Source of the DNA: Pelargonium nanum | Taxonomy: Eukaryota > Streptophyta > Magnoliopsida > Geraniales > Geraniaceae | Assembly: GCA_036897485.1 (NCBI GenBank) | Contig: JAYMTF010000579.1 | Span: forward strand, 1-33,344 | Length of the DNA: 33,344 nt | Direction: 5' to 3' | Shown here: one piece after another, positions 10,044 to 19,134 of the stretch | Layout: each line of letters begins with the position of its first letter | Numbering within the stretch: position 1 is the stretch's first letter | Translations under genes and position numbers: made by a program | The notes under the pieces: generated by a model | What the model was told of the DNA's origin: nothing | Seen by the model: only the letters and a program-made list of their open reading frames with translations | Database searches by the model: none

Positions 10044-10331
10044 CTTCGGTTAATTCAGTCCGATTATATCGGGCGATGCAGGTTGCAATAGAGAGAGTTT
10101 AAAAAGAAAAGTAGTAGCAGAGAAAAAATTGAGTCGCACGTTCAGAAGAATATGAAATTCGATTGACACACTCAAAACAAATCTATTGTTAGATTTAATA
10201 TTAGAAAACGCTTGTATAAGGGTGAGAAGCAATGAAACTAAAATGATTTTTCAGTACGAGACCGACTCAATATTTTAATTAAAATGTTAAAACATAATCA
10301 TAAAACAATATAGTGGGACACAATTTGGATA

Positions 10332-10600
10332 TACTACAAGAAATTTCATTTTCCGCGACAGCCAATCCAGTCGCTCAAACCTCTTTTCTGTAGCGGAAAG
10401 TCAATAATTGGTTGCAACCAAATGTCTCGTCACAGAAAGTCTCATGTGCACGACTGGAGCTGGTTTGTCACGGAAAACATTGATTTGTCCGACAAAAAAG
10501 TTGTCACCAAAAACATAAAAATCAAATCCAACTCATGACAACAACTTATTTTTTGTTGTCACTAAAAGTAAAAAGTTTTGTATTGTCACACTCACAAATT
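10332..10600 (+). mobile_element. Decayed CACTA-like transposon end
   Basis: ACTACAAGAAAT at 10333 resembles the CACTACAAGAAA terminus of CACTA DNA transposons, with the first base changed. It is followed by short subterminal motifs such as CCGCGACA, GCGGAAAG, GTCACGGAAA and TTGTCAC, as expected of CACTA subterminal repeats. No matching opposite end was identified nearby. Confidence 0.5.
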
Positions 10601-10806
10601 GCATAACAAGTAGGTAGTTTGGGTAATGGAGATATGGTCCCTTCTTCTTAGCACTCATATATTTGACTTGTGCTTGCAAGTTCATCCCCTATGGCCTATG
10701 GCTGTGGGCACAACTTTTATTTCATTATTTGTATTCAAATCTTTCAAATATATGGTTTGGTGATGTATAGTTGTATACACATAACACAACACCACTTGAT
10801 AGCTGA

Positions 10807-11035
10807 GAGCATGAAACTTTTTTTTTTTTTTGTATATGCAACGGGACAAGCAGACCTATACGGCCTGTGTTTCTCACCTCCTAGTGGTGGCGTCACCCTT
10901 GTTAGTTGTTAGTTCTCCCCTTAAACCCATAAATCTCACCCCATACTGTTGACAAGGAGGCTCAAACCTGAGACCTCAAAGGATATCCAAAGTGCATCAA
11001 CCGTTTGACCCAACATGCATTGTGAGCATGAAACT
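10807..11035 (-). mobile_element. Complete SINE (family A) with target-site duplication
   Basis: The 12-mer GAGCATGAAACT flanks the element at 10807-10818 and 11024-11035. Between them lies a ~205-base body on the minus strand, ending in a long A tail (the T run at about 10817-10831). Read on the minus strand it has an A-box-like TGGGTCAAACGG near the 5' end and a B-box-like GGTTTGAGCC downstream, so it is tRNA-derived. Its 3' part (GAGAAACACAGGCC to GTCCCGTTGC) recurs at the window's left edge. Confidence 0.85.
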
Positions 11036-11845
11036 AGTATCTAGTATCTTCCTTTTGTTTTTTCTTCTCCCAAGGCCTAACAAATTATGAATATTAGTAG
11101 TCACTTTTATTTTTCTAAGAGACATGATAGTTGCCTATTAGGGCATTAGTTCAATATAGAGTTAGACAGTACAAATTTCATAGGTTATTTCAAATTCAAA
11201 TTGAAAAGATTAAACTTGATCCGATTCACGAGAAGTGTCTGATTTCGATTTCACGTCACAAATTTCACACAAAATAAGTGAAGATGGTTATGGATTTGTC
11301 CGATCTGAAACATAATTTTTCAACGAGAATTCGACCCAATATTTCATATTTGTGCGATCTGAATTTGAAAAAAGTATAGGACGGATTTCATATTCAAATC
11401 TCTGTTACAGGTGAAACAAAATGACCCTTCTCCACTTCAATTTGGCTCTTGCTTTTTATCTTCCATTGCTCACTAAAATCCATATTATAAACAAAAATCA
11501 AGTACCAAATTTTCTTTTCCAAAACTATATTAAAATTGTACCTTCATTAACAAATTACAAATTAATATATACTAATGCTCCTCTTTCCAACTACAATCCA
11601 ACAGTTGCTCTAAATTTAATTACTATTTTAATTTATCTTAAGCTACTTTTTAAGGACAATGACACCCATAATTAACAATTAATTAAATATTTAATTAGAA
11701 GAAGACAATTTTTTGCTGATGAAGCATTGTAAGGAGAGAGGGACATCCGTACTGATAATGACTAAGAACACACCCAATTTTGGTTGGTTTGACCACAAAT
11801 TTTATGTGCTAGTACTGCTGGTACACACATTGTTGTACCCAATTT
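11036..11845. other. AT-rich intergenic DNA
   Basis: No gene supported. Scattered motifs such as TTTGTCCGATCTGAA and TTTGTGCGATCTGAA (about 11290 and 11350) hint at an old repeat, too diverged to name. Confidence 0.35.
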
Positions 11846-12236
11846 GATCAACCATTCATTGACCTTTCTTTTACTTTGTTTATAATGGAGGAGAGAGAGA
11901 GTGTTATTTGGTGATGCGAAAACGTTGTATCTGATACAACACTTACTGAAATGACGGTCGAAAAAACATTGTAACGATCAATCGTTCATGAACCTTTCTT
12001 TTACTTTGTTTATAATGGAGGAAAGAGAGAGAGCGCTATTCGGTGATACGAAAACGTTGTATCTGATGCGACACTTATTGAAAATAACGGTAAAAAAATA
12101 CTGTAATGATCAACCGTTCATGGACCTTTATTTTACTTTGTTTATAATGGAGGAGAGAGAGCGTTATTTGGTGATGGGAAAACGCTGTATCTGATGCGAC
12201 ACTTACTGAAAATAACGGTCGAAAAATATTATAATG
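11846..12236 (+). repeat. Three tandem units of about 130 bp
   Basis: Units start at 11846, 11976 and 12108, each with GATCAA-C-TTCATG near the start, then TTTTACTTTGTTTATAATGGA, a GA-rich run, GCG(G)TATT-GGTGAT, AAAACG-TGTATCTGAT and ACTTA-TGAAA(A)T-ACGGT. Unit lengths are 130, 132 and about 129. Each unit contains an ATGGAGGA that opens a short frame, but the frames are not maintained between units, so coding is not supported. Confidence 0.9.
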
Positions 12237-12835
12237 AACGAAACTATAAAATATGACAATAGTAACAGTATCTGATCAAATTTCAATTTATTCCGATTTC
12301 CGAGCACGTGACGTTTAACCTCTACATACATGGTTAGTTTAACCTGACAATTTAAAGGTAAAACAAGACAAAAACACCAAATAACTAGAAAATAGCTCAA
12401 GGGTTGGGAAAATATTAGGCATGAAAGATAGGTTGTCGTTTTGAGAGGAAAAGTAAAGGGGTTTGCTGCCGTGTAGTCCAACCACATTTCCACTAATAGA
12501 TTACATGACTTGTCTTTAATCATCACCATTACTATTTGTTTATGCCCTAACGTACTATCTCACTATATATCAATGATCAATTATAAACTAAACAAATATC
12601 TAAACGATCGGTAAACTATCAGAATCTGACCAATTTAATAGAGAGTGCCAATTTTCGTGAAATAAAAAACGTCGAAAAACGTGTATAGTAGGTGTAGCTG
12701 TTTTGAGCCTTTTACGGCAAGAGAATTAGCGAGAACAATTTTGAAACCATTTAAACTTATCTTTTTACGTGACACATAAATCAATTGCACAACAAGAAAA
12801 TATGGCTATAGGTCAGGACTTTATTCAGACTCTAT

Positions 12836-12861
12836 CATAATTAGTGAATTCACTAATTATG
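12836..12861. repeat. 26-bp perfect palindrome
   Basis: The 26 bases are their own reverse complement, centred on GAATTC, with arms CATAATTAGTG / CACTAATTATG. No gene or element boundary was assigned to it. Just downstream (12890-13040) are several CTCCTA/TAGGAG motifs that may be subterminal repeats of a decayed DNA transposon. Confidence 0.95.
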
Positions 12862-13304
12862 AAAGGTAGTTTGGATAATTTGATATTGGTTGTCTCCTAA
12901 AAGTCCTTATAAGCTACAAATTTTTAGGAGTCAATTTATTTGTTTTATAGGAGACGAGTTTTGTCATAAGAAAGTTGTTTTTGACTGTCGCCTAAAGGAA
13001 AAAGTTATAGGAAGCGTCATGTTTTTTTTTTTAGATAAACAGGAAGTGTCATGTTGAGAATCATAAATATGTATCTCCACTTGTATGGTGGGTCTCGTAA
13101 TTGTTACACCTTTGGGACATGTCAACTATCACCTATGGAATTGCCCCATATATGATATATCTACCAATGGATGCATAGAGTAAAAACACAAGTTGGTTAT
13201 TGTGTCTAGGGAATGTCTTGGTCCAATGGCAATATCGTAAATTTTGCGTAACATGCTTTCGTTCGGAGATTCTATATGTCGTTGAGCTTTACAATCAAAA
13301 TTAA

Positions 13305-13400
13305 GTATTTTATTTTTCGATAGTCACTCTTACATTCCACTATAAGATTTGAACCCAGTTCTTTTAAAAACAATATGAGCTCAGACCATTGAAATATCTC
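13305..13400 (-). mobile_element. Probable tRNA-derived SINE relic
   Basis: On the minus strand the region reads TGGTCTGAGCTCATATTG, then GAACTGGGTTCAAATC, then a tail with TCGAAAAATAAAATA. The first block resembles a pol III A box region and GGTTCAAATC a B box, in the right order and spacing for a tRNA head, followed by an A-rich tail. No clear target duplication was found. Confidence 0.5.
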
Positions 13401-13599
13401 TTTGAATCGCATTATTGTGCGGTGATAAGTGACTACGAGAAAAAATAAAAGTGTTCTCTTTATTGTGACTACAATTAATATGTGACACCCGATCGTACTA
13501 TTAGATTTGACCCAATTCCTTGTTATGATCATTTATATAGTATTATTTTGACCTCATATTTTAACCATTTATGAGTGTAAAGTTGTGTGTGTAAATTCA

Positions 13600-13745
13600 T
13601 GTTTAGTTCTGCTCAGAGTTTAGTCACAGTTAAGACTCTCTACGTATCCCTTCTTCATAGTGTGTTTAGTTAGGATCGAACCTGAGAGTTTTTCTCACAA
13701 TCTCAGCATGCGTTGCTAATTGAGTCATAACTCATTGGTAAGTTC
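13600..13745 (-). mobile_element. Probable SINE relic (family B)
   Basis: On the minus strand: ATGACTCAATTAGCAACGC (A-box region), then CAGGTTCGATCCTAAC with a perfect B box (GGTTCGATCC), then GAGTCTTAACTGTGACTAAA. The part after the B box is similar to the element at 14099-14288 (CTTTAACTGTGAACAAAC), so both appear to belong to one family. Ends are unclear. Confidence 0.55.
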
Positions 13746-14081
13746 AATTTTATTTTGTACTCAAATCATACAAACTTTTAATTCACACGCACAATTTTAC
13801 ATGAAAAACCATTTTTCTTAAGTTCAACAGGCGAATAGGCACGTGAAATCTTATGCATCTAATTTCTCATATAACTTGAGGTTTGGTCCTACTTGAAACA
13901 ATACTATCACATTAATTAATATGTACCAAACCAAAATCCAAAAAAAATATCTTAGGAAATGGGAAAATTGTGGCTAAACATAAGATGAGTTTGGAAAGGA
14001 ATGTACATCAACTCAAGCTTTGGGATGGCAAGTCATGGTAGGTTTAGATTCTTAAAACCAACTTCCACAAATCAAAAGAGG

Positions 14082-14305
14082 AAATATACATGTCCACAAC
14101 ACAGGCTGCGTGAGCGGGAAGAGCGCTTGCGTTCGATCCCCGCTCAACACATCCATGGAGAGAAGTGAAGGCTTTAACTGTGAACAAACCTCGAATGAAG
14201 ATTAGTCTGTGTGGTAAAACGGCTTAAAAGTGCTAACTGCGGATGTGCAGACCCGCTCAAAAACTCCATGGTATAAACCGAAAAGAAAAAATATACATGT
14301 CTACA
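14082..14305 (+). mobile_element. SINE (family B) with target-site duplication
   Basis: AAATATACATGTCCACA (14082-14098) and AAATATACATGTCTACA (14289-14305) differ at one base and flank a ~190-base body. The body has a tRNA-like head (GTGAGCGGGAAGAGCGCTTGC, then the B box GTTCGATCCCC) and ends in CCGAAAAGAAAAA. This is a tRNA-derived SINE inserted by target-primed reverse transcription. It shares its middle part with the relic at 13600-13745. Confidence 0.8.
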
Positions 14306-15179
14306 TAATTCTACAATCCCATCCAAAATAAAGTGATGGTCACAAAACAAATAAAAAACAAATAAAATAAATAAAAGAATCATTGAAGAAGAGGACCATG
14401 TAATTTTCAAAAAAGTGGCTCCTCTCAAGTCCCAACAAAAGCCACAACCATGATTCCGTATCATGTACGAATTGACACACCTAGTACCACATTTTTTTTA
14501 ATGTAAATTCCATTACACACAAAAAAAATATATTAAAAGAAAATAAATCATTAAACTAAAAACAATGTCAAGTTGAATAATAGTGATCCAAGCATATTAT
14601 ATTGTTTTACAAAAAAAAATTTAGAAGGGCACAAATACAAGTGCATATATAAGTGTACAGATGTTTATGAATATACATTCAATTTGTCGATATCATTTTT
14701 AATCTATATTTAAATGATACAACGCTACAAATATTTCTTGTTTTGGTCACAGATTTACGATGAATTTGCATCCGTCAACGATTCATTTGTCGTTGTTTGT
14801 TGCGACGGTTTTTCAACATAACAATAAATTCATGCATGATAGTTTAAAACGTTATATTTACATTGAATATATTACGACACTTTGACATTGCGATAGAAAA
14901 TTCCTTTAACTAAAATTTAAAGTTGACAATTCGAATATTGAATCAAGTTCAAATGATTAAATCTGACCTAAATTGACAAAAATGAGAATTTTAAAATTTA
15001 CACATAAAATATGTGAATATACACCGTACTTTTATGGACATGACTAAAAACTTAATCAAGTTTATGTTATGTTATCCGAACTTGCAAAAATGCAGTTACG
15101 ATTTATCTAGTACAAATGTACAATATATACAACACACATATATTATTATTATTTAAAAATGTCTCTCCCAAGTCTTTGG
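14306..15179. other. AT-rich DNA upstream of the SAUR gene
   Basis: No gene supported. A segment at about 14725-14815 (CTACAAATATTTCTTG, GTTGCGACGG, CCGTCAACG) resembles the start of a CACTA-type or related element, but is too decayed to define. The proximal SAUR promoter lies at the right end. Confidence 0.35.
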
Positions 15180-15188
15180 CTATATATA
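15180..15188 (+). promoter_or_regulatory. TATA box of the SAUR gene
   Basis: CTATATATACACC lies about 115 bases upstream of the ATG at 15300. The following sequence is C/A-rich with few ATGs, as expected of a 5' leader. Confidence 0.55.
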
Positions 15189-15299
15189 CACCAATATATT
15201 CTCATTCCTCAACCAACCAAAAACCAAAACCTTCCACTTCTTGAAACCTCTCCAAGCCCTAGCAATTCTTGAATTAATCTTCAACAAATACATACAAAT

Positions 15300-15620
15300 A
15301 TGCAACACGACGACAAGAAGATGAAGGTGAAGAAGGGGTGGCTCGCCGTCCGTGTCGGCCTCGACGACGGCGAAGACGGCGGTTTCCAAAAATTTGTCAT
15401 CCCCATAGCCTTTCTCTACCACCCACTATTCAAAAAGCTCTTAGAAAGAGCTCATGAAGTCTACGGCTACCACACCGCCGGTCCCCTGAGGCTGCCGTGC
15501 TCCGTCGACGACTTCCTCCACCTCCGGTGGCGGATCGAGAAGGAGTCGGCGGCGGCCGGCCACCACCACCACCACAACCACCACCAGCTCTCCGGCTCCT
15601 TGTCATTTCGCTCATGTTGA
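15300..15620 (+). CDS. SAUR family auxin-responsive protein (SAUR32-like)
   Basis: Intronless gene for 106 residues, the usual SAUR size. The SAUR core covers about residues 12-84: KKGWLAVRVG, then FVIPIAFLYHPLFKKLLERA, then GPLRLPCSVDDFLHLRWRIE. The last block fits the SAUR32-like branch. SAURs bind and inhibit PP2C.D phosphatases, keeping plasma-membrane H+-ATPases active and promoting cell expansion; that is family knowledge, not visible here. A histidine-rich stretch (residues 88-95) follows the core. The ATG is the first in the predicted leader, and the frame is not open far upstream. SAURs are often auxin-induced, but no clear auxin response element was assigned. Confidence 0.93.
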   Translation: MQHDDKKMKVKKGWLAVRVGLDDGEDGGFQKFVIPIAFLYHPLFKKLLERAHEVYGYHTAGPLRLPCSVDDFLHLRWRIEKESAAAGHHHHHNHHQLSGSLSFRSC

Positions 15621-15651
15621 TGATCATGATTCTATACTCTTTTTTTCACTT

Positions 15652-16135
15652 TTTTTAGTGGTTTTGCTGATAAGGGTCTGAGTTTTGGTTGATTTGTAAT
15701 TTAGCCCCGTATTGGTAATGTCCGAGGAGGTCGGTGTAATTTTTAGAAACTTGAAGGATACGTATGCAATTAACATTTCGCTCGGAAAAATATCCCCGCT
15801 ACCTCGTTGCGGCCGCAACCACCTTCACAGTTGGTGTATTTGCTGATAGGGGTCTGGGTTTCTGTTAATTTGTAATTTTGCCTCATCTTGGTGTCGTAGC
15901 AGTTCGGATGGAGGGGGTCGGTGTAACTTTTAGAAACAAGAAGGATCTTTATGCAATGAAATCTTTGCTCGGTGAAAGATTATACACTTTTAGTAGTTTT
16001 GCTGGGAGGGGTCTAGTTTTTTGTTAATTTATAATTGAGCCCCATATCGGGTCCTTGCTTGTGGAGGTCAGTGTAGTTTTAGAAACTAGGAGGGTTTTTC
16101 TGCAAATTAACCTTAGCTGGAGGAGGTTGATGTTA
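15652..16135 (+). repeat. Three diverged tandem repeats in the SAUR 3' flank
   Basis: Units begin near 15652, 15827 and 15986 (about 150-175 bases each). Each contains TTTGCTG-(T/G)A-GGGTCT, TTAATTTGTAATT or similar, GCCCC(G/A)TAT, a GGAGGTC(G/A)GTGTA block, TTTTAGAAAC and AGGAT(C/A)-TATGCAA. They start within 35 bases of the SAUR stop and so probably lie in its 3' UTR or just beyond. Confidence 0.8.
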
Positions 16136-17502
16136 TTGCAGTTTTTTTTTTTTGTAAAGTTAATGTTACTGAAAATTAGGCTTTGTCATCGGCTTTTTGT
16201 GTATGATGAATGAAAAATAAATTTTAGTTTGTTATCTTGTGTATTTTTGTACTATTTAATGACATTTAGGGGACATTTCTTTAGTTTTTCTCTTATGAAA
16301 CTATTTAAAATGCATGTTAAAATAATTTTAATTTGAAAAAAATGCTATTAGTGCTAAAATTTTGTACAATTTTTGTTAGTACAAGGAGACGTGCCATATA
16401 GCATTAGTTCTATATAGTTTAAAATGCAATTAAATGAATAACAATTCAACACGATGACACATATGATATCACCGTCTTTACATAAATTTTTGACATGAAA
16501 CAATATATATTATACATTTGACGCATTGAGATAAGACCAAGTCGTTAATACAACAGTCGACAGATAATATCTCATTAGTTGTGACTCAATTTTATAAAAA
16601 TTATACAAATTGTGAGACATATAGCCACATAACTTTTTCAAAATTTTAGTAATATGGAAATCTACGTAGAGAAAAAATTACTCTCAGCCATGATTTAATG
16701 GTTGAGAGTTTCACCCAATGATCATGACCAATTAAGTGATGTCATATCAGCAATTTACATCCATACTCGTTTCAATGAATTTTTAGGCGTAAAGCAATCC
16801 GCCCGGATCCATTTTATTTGTTCATTAACTAGGAATCTCAGCCAATTTATATTAGTTAAAATTCTTGATACTCATCTATAGATCTATATATATGTACTTT
16901 ATGGTGTCTAGTTTATAATGAGTGTTTTGTTATAATATATGTGGATGTGTTGCTCCTATTATCTGGCATAGAAAGTGTAATTTGAGTGTGAGCCAGCCAA
17001 CAAGCAAACAATTGAATTGAAAATCAAAATTTTAAAATATAATAAGTGTAAGATACTGTGGCCATTATATGTATTTTTATTCATCAAATCTTCACTTTTG
17101 CCAACATTACAGTACATTATGACTGTACCCTCTAGTGATTTTGATTTATGTTCTTGCCTTCTGACTTTCATATATTTCACAATATATATTTTTAATTATA
17201 TTCATGTTTTGAGTTAAAAAAAAAATTATATTCATGTTTTTATTTATTTATAATTATTTGAATGGAGATATTGTGAATATCTAAACCGGAAATAGTTCAG
17301 AATAGTTGCATGAAAACTTCACGTATTTATTTGTGACATTGACTTTTGTTTTTAATAAATGAAATGACGTTACGAGTGACTTACTCATATTTCACGAAAT
17401 AACGTGAGAAGTTGATAAATTGTTCAAGCAATATTCAAAAGATGTGACAGTACACTCGTCTCTCATTTATGTAAATACAAATATGACGCATCAACATGAG
17501 TG
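16136..17502. other. AT-rich intergenic DNA between SAUR and nucleotidyltransferase genes
   Basis: No gene supported. A short imperfect hairpin (CTCTCAGCCAT / ATGGTTGAGAG) lies at 16680-16709. A duplicated ATTATATTCATGTTTT occurs near 17195-17240. Confidence 0.35.
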
Positions 17503-17738
17503 AAATGGACATCAGTTGACTGATATAAGAGTTATATCAATTTTGCTTAAAACTACGTAGTTTAATACACTCATTAACTCAACACTACGTAGTTTTGATT
17601 AGAATAAAAAAATATAATAATTCATATTTTTATCAAAACCACGTAGTTTTGATTAGTGTTAAGTTAATTAATGTATTAAACTACGTAGCTTTAAACAAAA
17701 CTGACATAACTCTTATATCAATCAACTAATGCTCATTT
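17503..17738. mobile_element. Foldback MITE-like element with ~85-bp inverted arms
   Basis: The left arm (from 17503: GTTGACTGATATAAGAGTTA, AACTACGTAGTTTAATACA, TTAACTCAACACTA) is matched by the reverse complement of the right arm, ending at 17738 (TGATATAAGAGTTATGTCA, AGCTACGTAGTTTAATACA). The arms run almost to the centre with ~85 percent identity by eye, so a transcript would fold into a long hairpin. No obvious target duplication was found. It ends only 16 bases before the first site II motif of the next promoter. Confidence 0.75.
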
Positions 17739-17753
17739 AAATATGTATAAGAT

Positions 17754-17828
17754 TGGGCTGGGCTTAACCCATACTTTTAGGCCCATTATTAGACATAAGT
17801 TTGTGCTGAAAAGCCCATATCGAGCCCA
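17754..17828 (+). promoter_or_regulatory. Site II motif cluster of the nucleotidyltransferase gene
   Basis: TGGGCT at 17754 and 17759, GGCCCA at 17780, and AGCCCA at 17812 and 17823: five site II-type motifs in 75 bases. A GACGTGGC (G-box-like core ACGTGG) follows at 17899-17906 and a TATATATTA at 17908. Together they mark a core promoter with transcription starting near 17935. The site II pattern suggests broad, growth-linked expression. Confidence 0.7.
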
Positions 17829-17934
17829 CAAAGCTTGGATATGAATATTCTGTCCTACGTGTCCATATTCCTATGGAAGTACAATATTTTTCGAAGGTGA
17901 CGTGGCACTATATATTATCTCAAATAGAAAATTT

Positions 17935-18653
17935 TCAGATTCCAACGCTTCACTTTTGATTTGCTCAATATCGCAAGAACAGTGACACAAACTCCTCTTT
18001 TCGTCATCGTCTTCTTCGGCTCCGATCACTCATTCAAGTACTGGAAGGTACAAATTTCCGTACGATTCTCTCTTGTGGAAGTAAATTTTTCTGTAGATTT
18101 GTTGTTGAAGCTTGAAAGTTTGATTTCGATTTTTTATTTTTTGCCATTTGTTGGTTTATTTTTTCAGATTTTCTGTTGCGATTTCGCATAGCTGTTTCGG
18201 AAGTACATGAAGCTGTTTCTCAGAAAATGTTTGGATTCTGATGCTTCACTTTTGATTTGCTCAATCTCGCACGGAGAGTGACAAGAAACTCCTCTCTCCG
18301 TCGTCGGCTTTTTCTGCTCCGATCACTCACTCAGGACCGAGAAGGTACAAATTTTCGTATGATTTACTCATATGGAAGTAATTTTTTCTTTGAGTTTGTT
18401 GAAGCATGGAAGTTCGATTTCGAAGATTTTTTTTTGGTATTTTATTGATTTATTTTTTCAGATTATTTGTTGCGATTTCGCTAAGTTATTTACAAATACA
18501 AATGTCCGTACCATTTACTCATGTAGAACTTTTTTTTTTCTCTGTAAATTTGTTGATGAAGCTTGAAAGTTTAATTTCGGACTTTTTTTTCCAGATTCTC
18601 TGTTGCGATTTCGCGCAGTTGTTTCGGAAATAGTTGAAGCTGATGCTCAGAAA
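17935..18653 (+). repeat. Leader exon of the nucleotidyltransferase present in 2 full and 1 partial copy
   Basis: Unit 1 (17937-18233), unit 2 (18234 to about 18490) and a partial unit 3 (about 18491-18653) are diverged tandem copies. Shared blocks include GCTTCACTTTTGATTTGCTC, AACTCCTCT, CTCCGATCACTCA, a donor-like GAAGGTACAAATTT, GAAGCTTGAAAGTTT, an acceptor-like TTTTTTCAG, TGTTGCGATTTCGC and GCTGTTTCGGAA. Each unit therefore carries its own possible exon end and exon start, so alternative leader splicing is possible. They precede the coding exon by 0.5-1.2 kb. Confidence 0.75.
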
Positions 18654-19134
18654 CTTCAGTTCGACTATCCATGAGGTGTGATTTGGATTTCAATTTATAA
18701 GCTTCTCTTTGCATGCTAGAGATTGATTATAGTTGTGCTTGTTTGTTTTTCAGTGGTGAACCCGTAATTGCTTGGTGCTGTTTTTATTTTTTCTTCGATT
18801 TAATTTAATTTTTACGTGCTGGAATGTGCGATTAGATTAGGAAGGTCAGGTGTTGCGATTTGAAGAAAGTTTATATCATGGAATTTAACTTTCTCTATTT
18901 TTTATGAATAAATCTCGGTCTTCATAATAATATTAAGTGTATTTAGTCTCTACTAACTTTATTTATAGGTAGGATTTGGATTGATATAAGTTGCCTGATG
19001 GTTTCATTTCATGTTGTTCCCTTGAGATTTTTATTGGATTGTGCTTACTTACTGTAAACACTTTGGATGTTAGTAATTTACTGATATTGTAATGATTTTG
19101 TTTTCTATCGTATAGCTCTGCTAAGAAAGCAAAG

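Larger units (their letters stand above)
7920..10331. other. Transposon-rich intergenic DNA without genes
   Basis: AT-rich sequence with scattered repeat debris (separately listed: direct repeats at 8431 and 8918, a LINE fragment at 9386, a GC-rich hairpin at 10009). No intact coding sequence is visible on either strand. Confidence 0.4.

Noticed and set aside
14099-14140. A tRNA gene
   Set aside because: The head resembles a tRNA D arm and B box but lacks a full cloverleaf; target duplications and an A-tail show it is a SINE.
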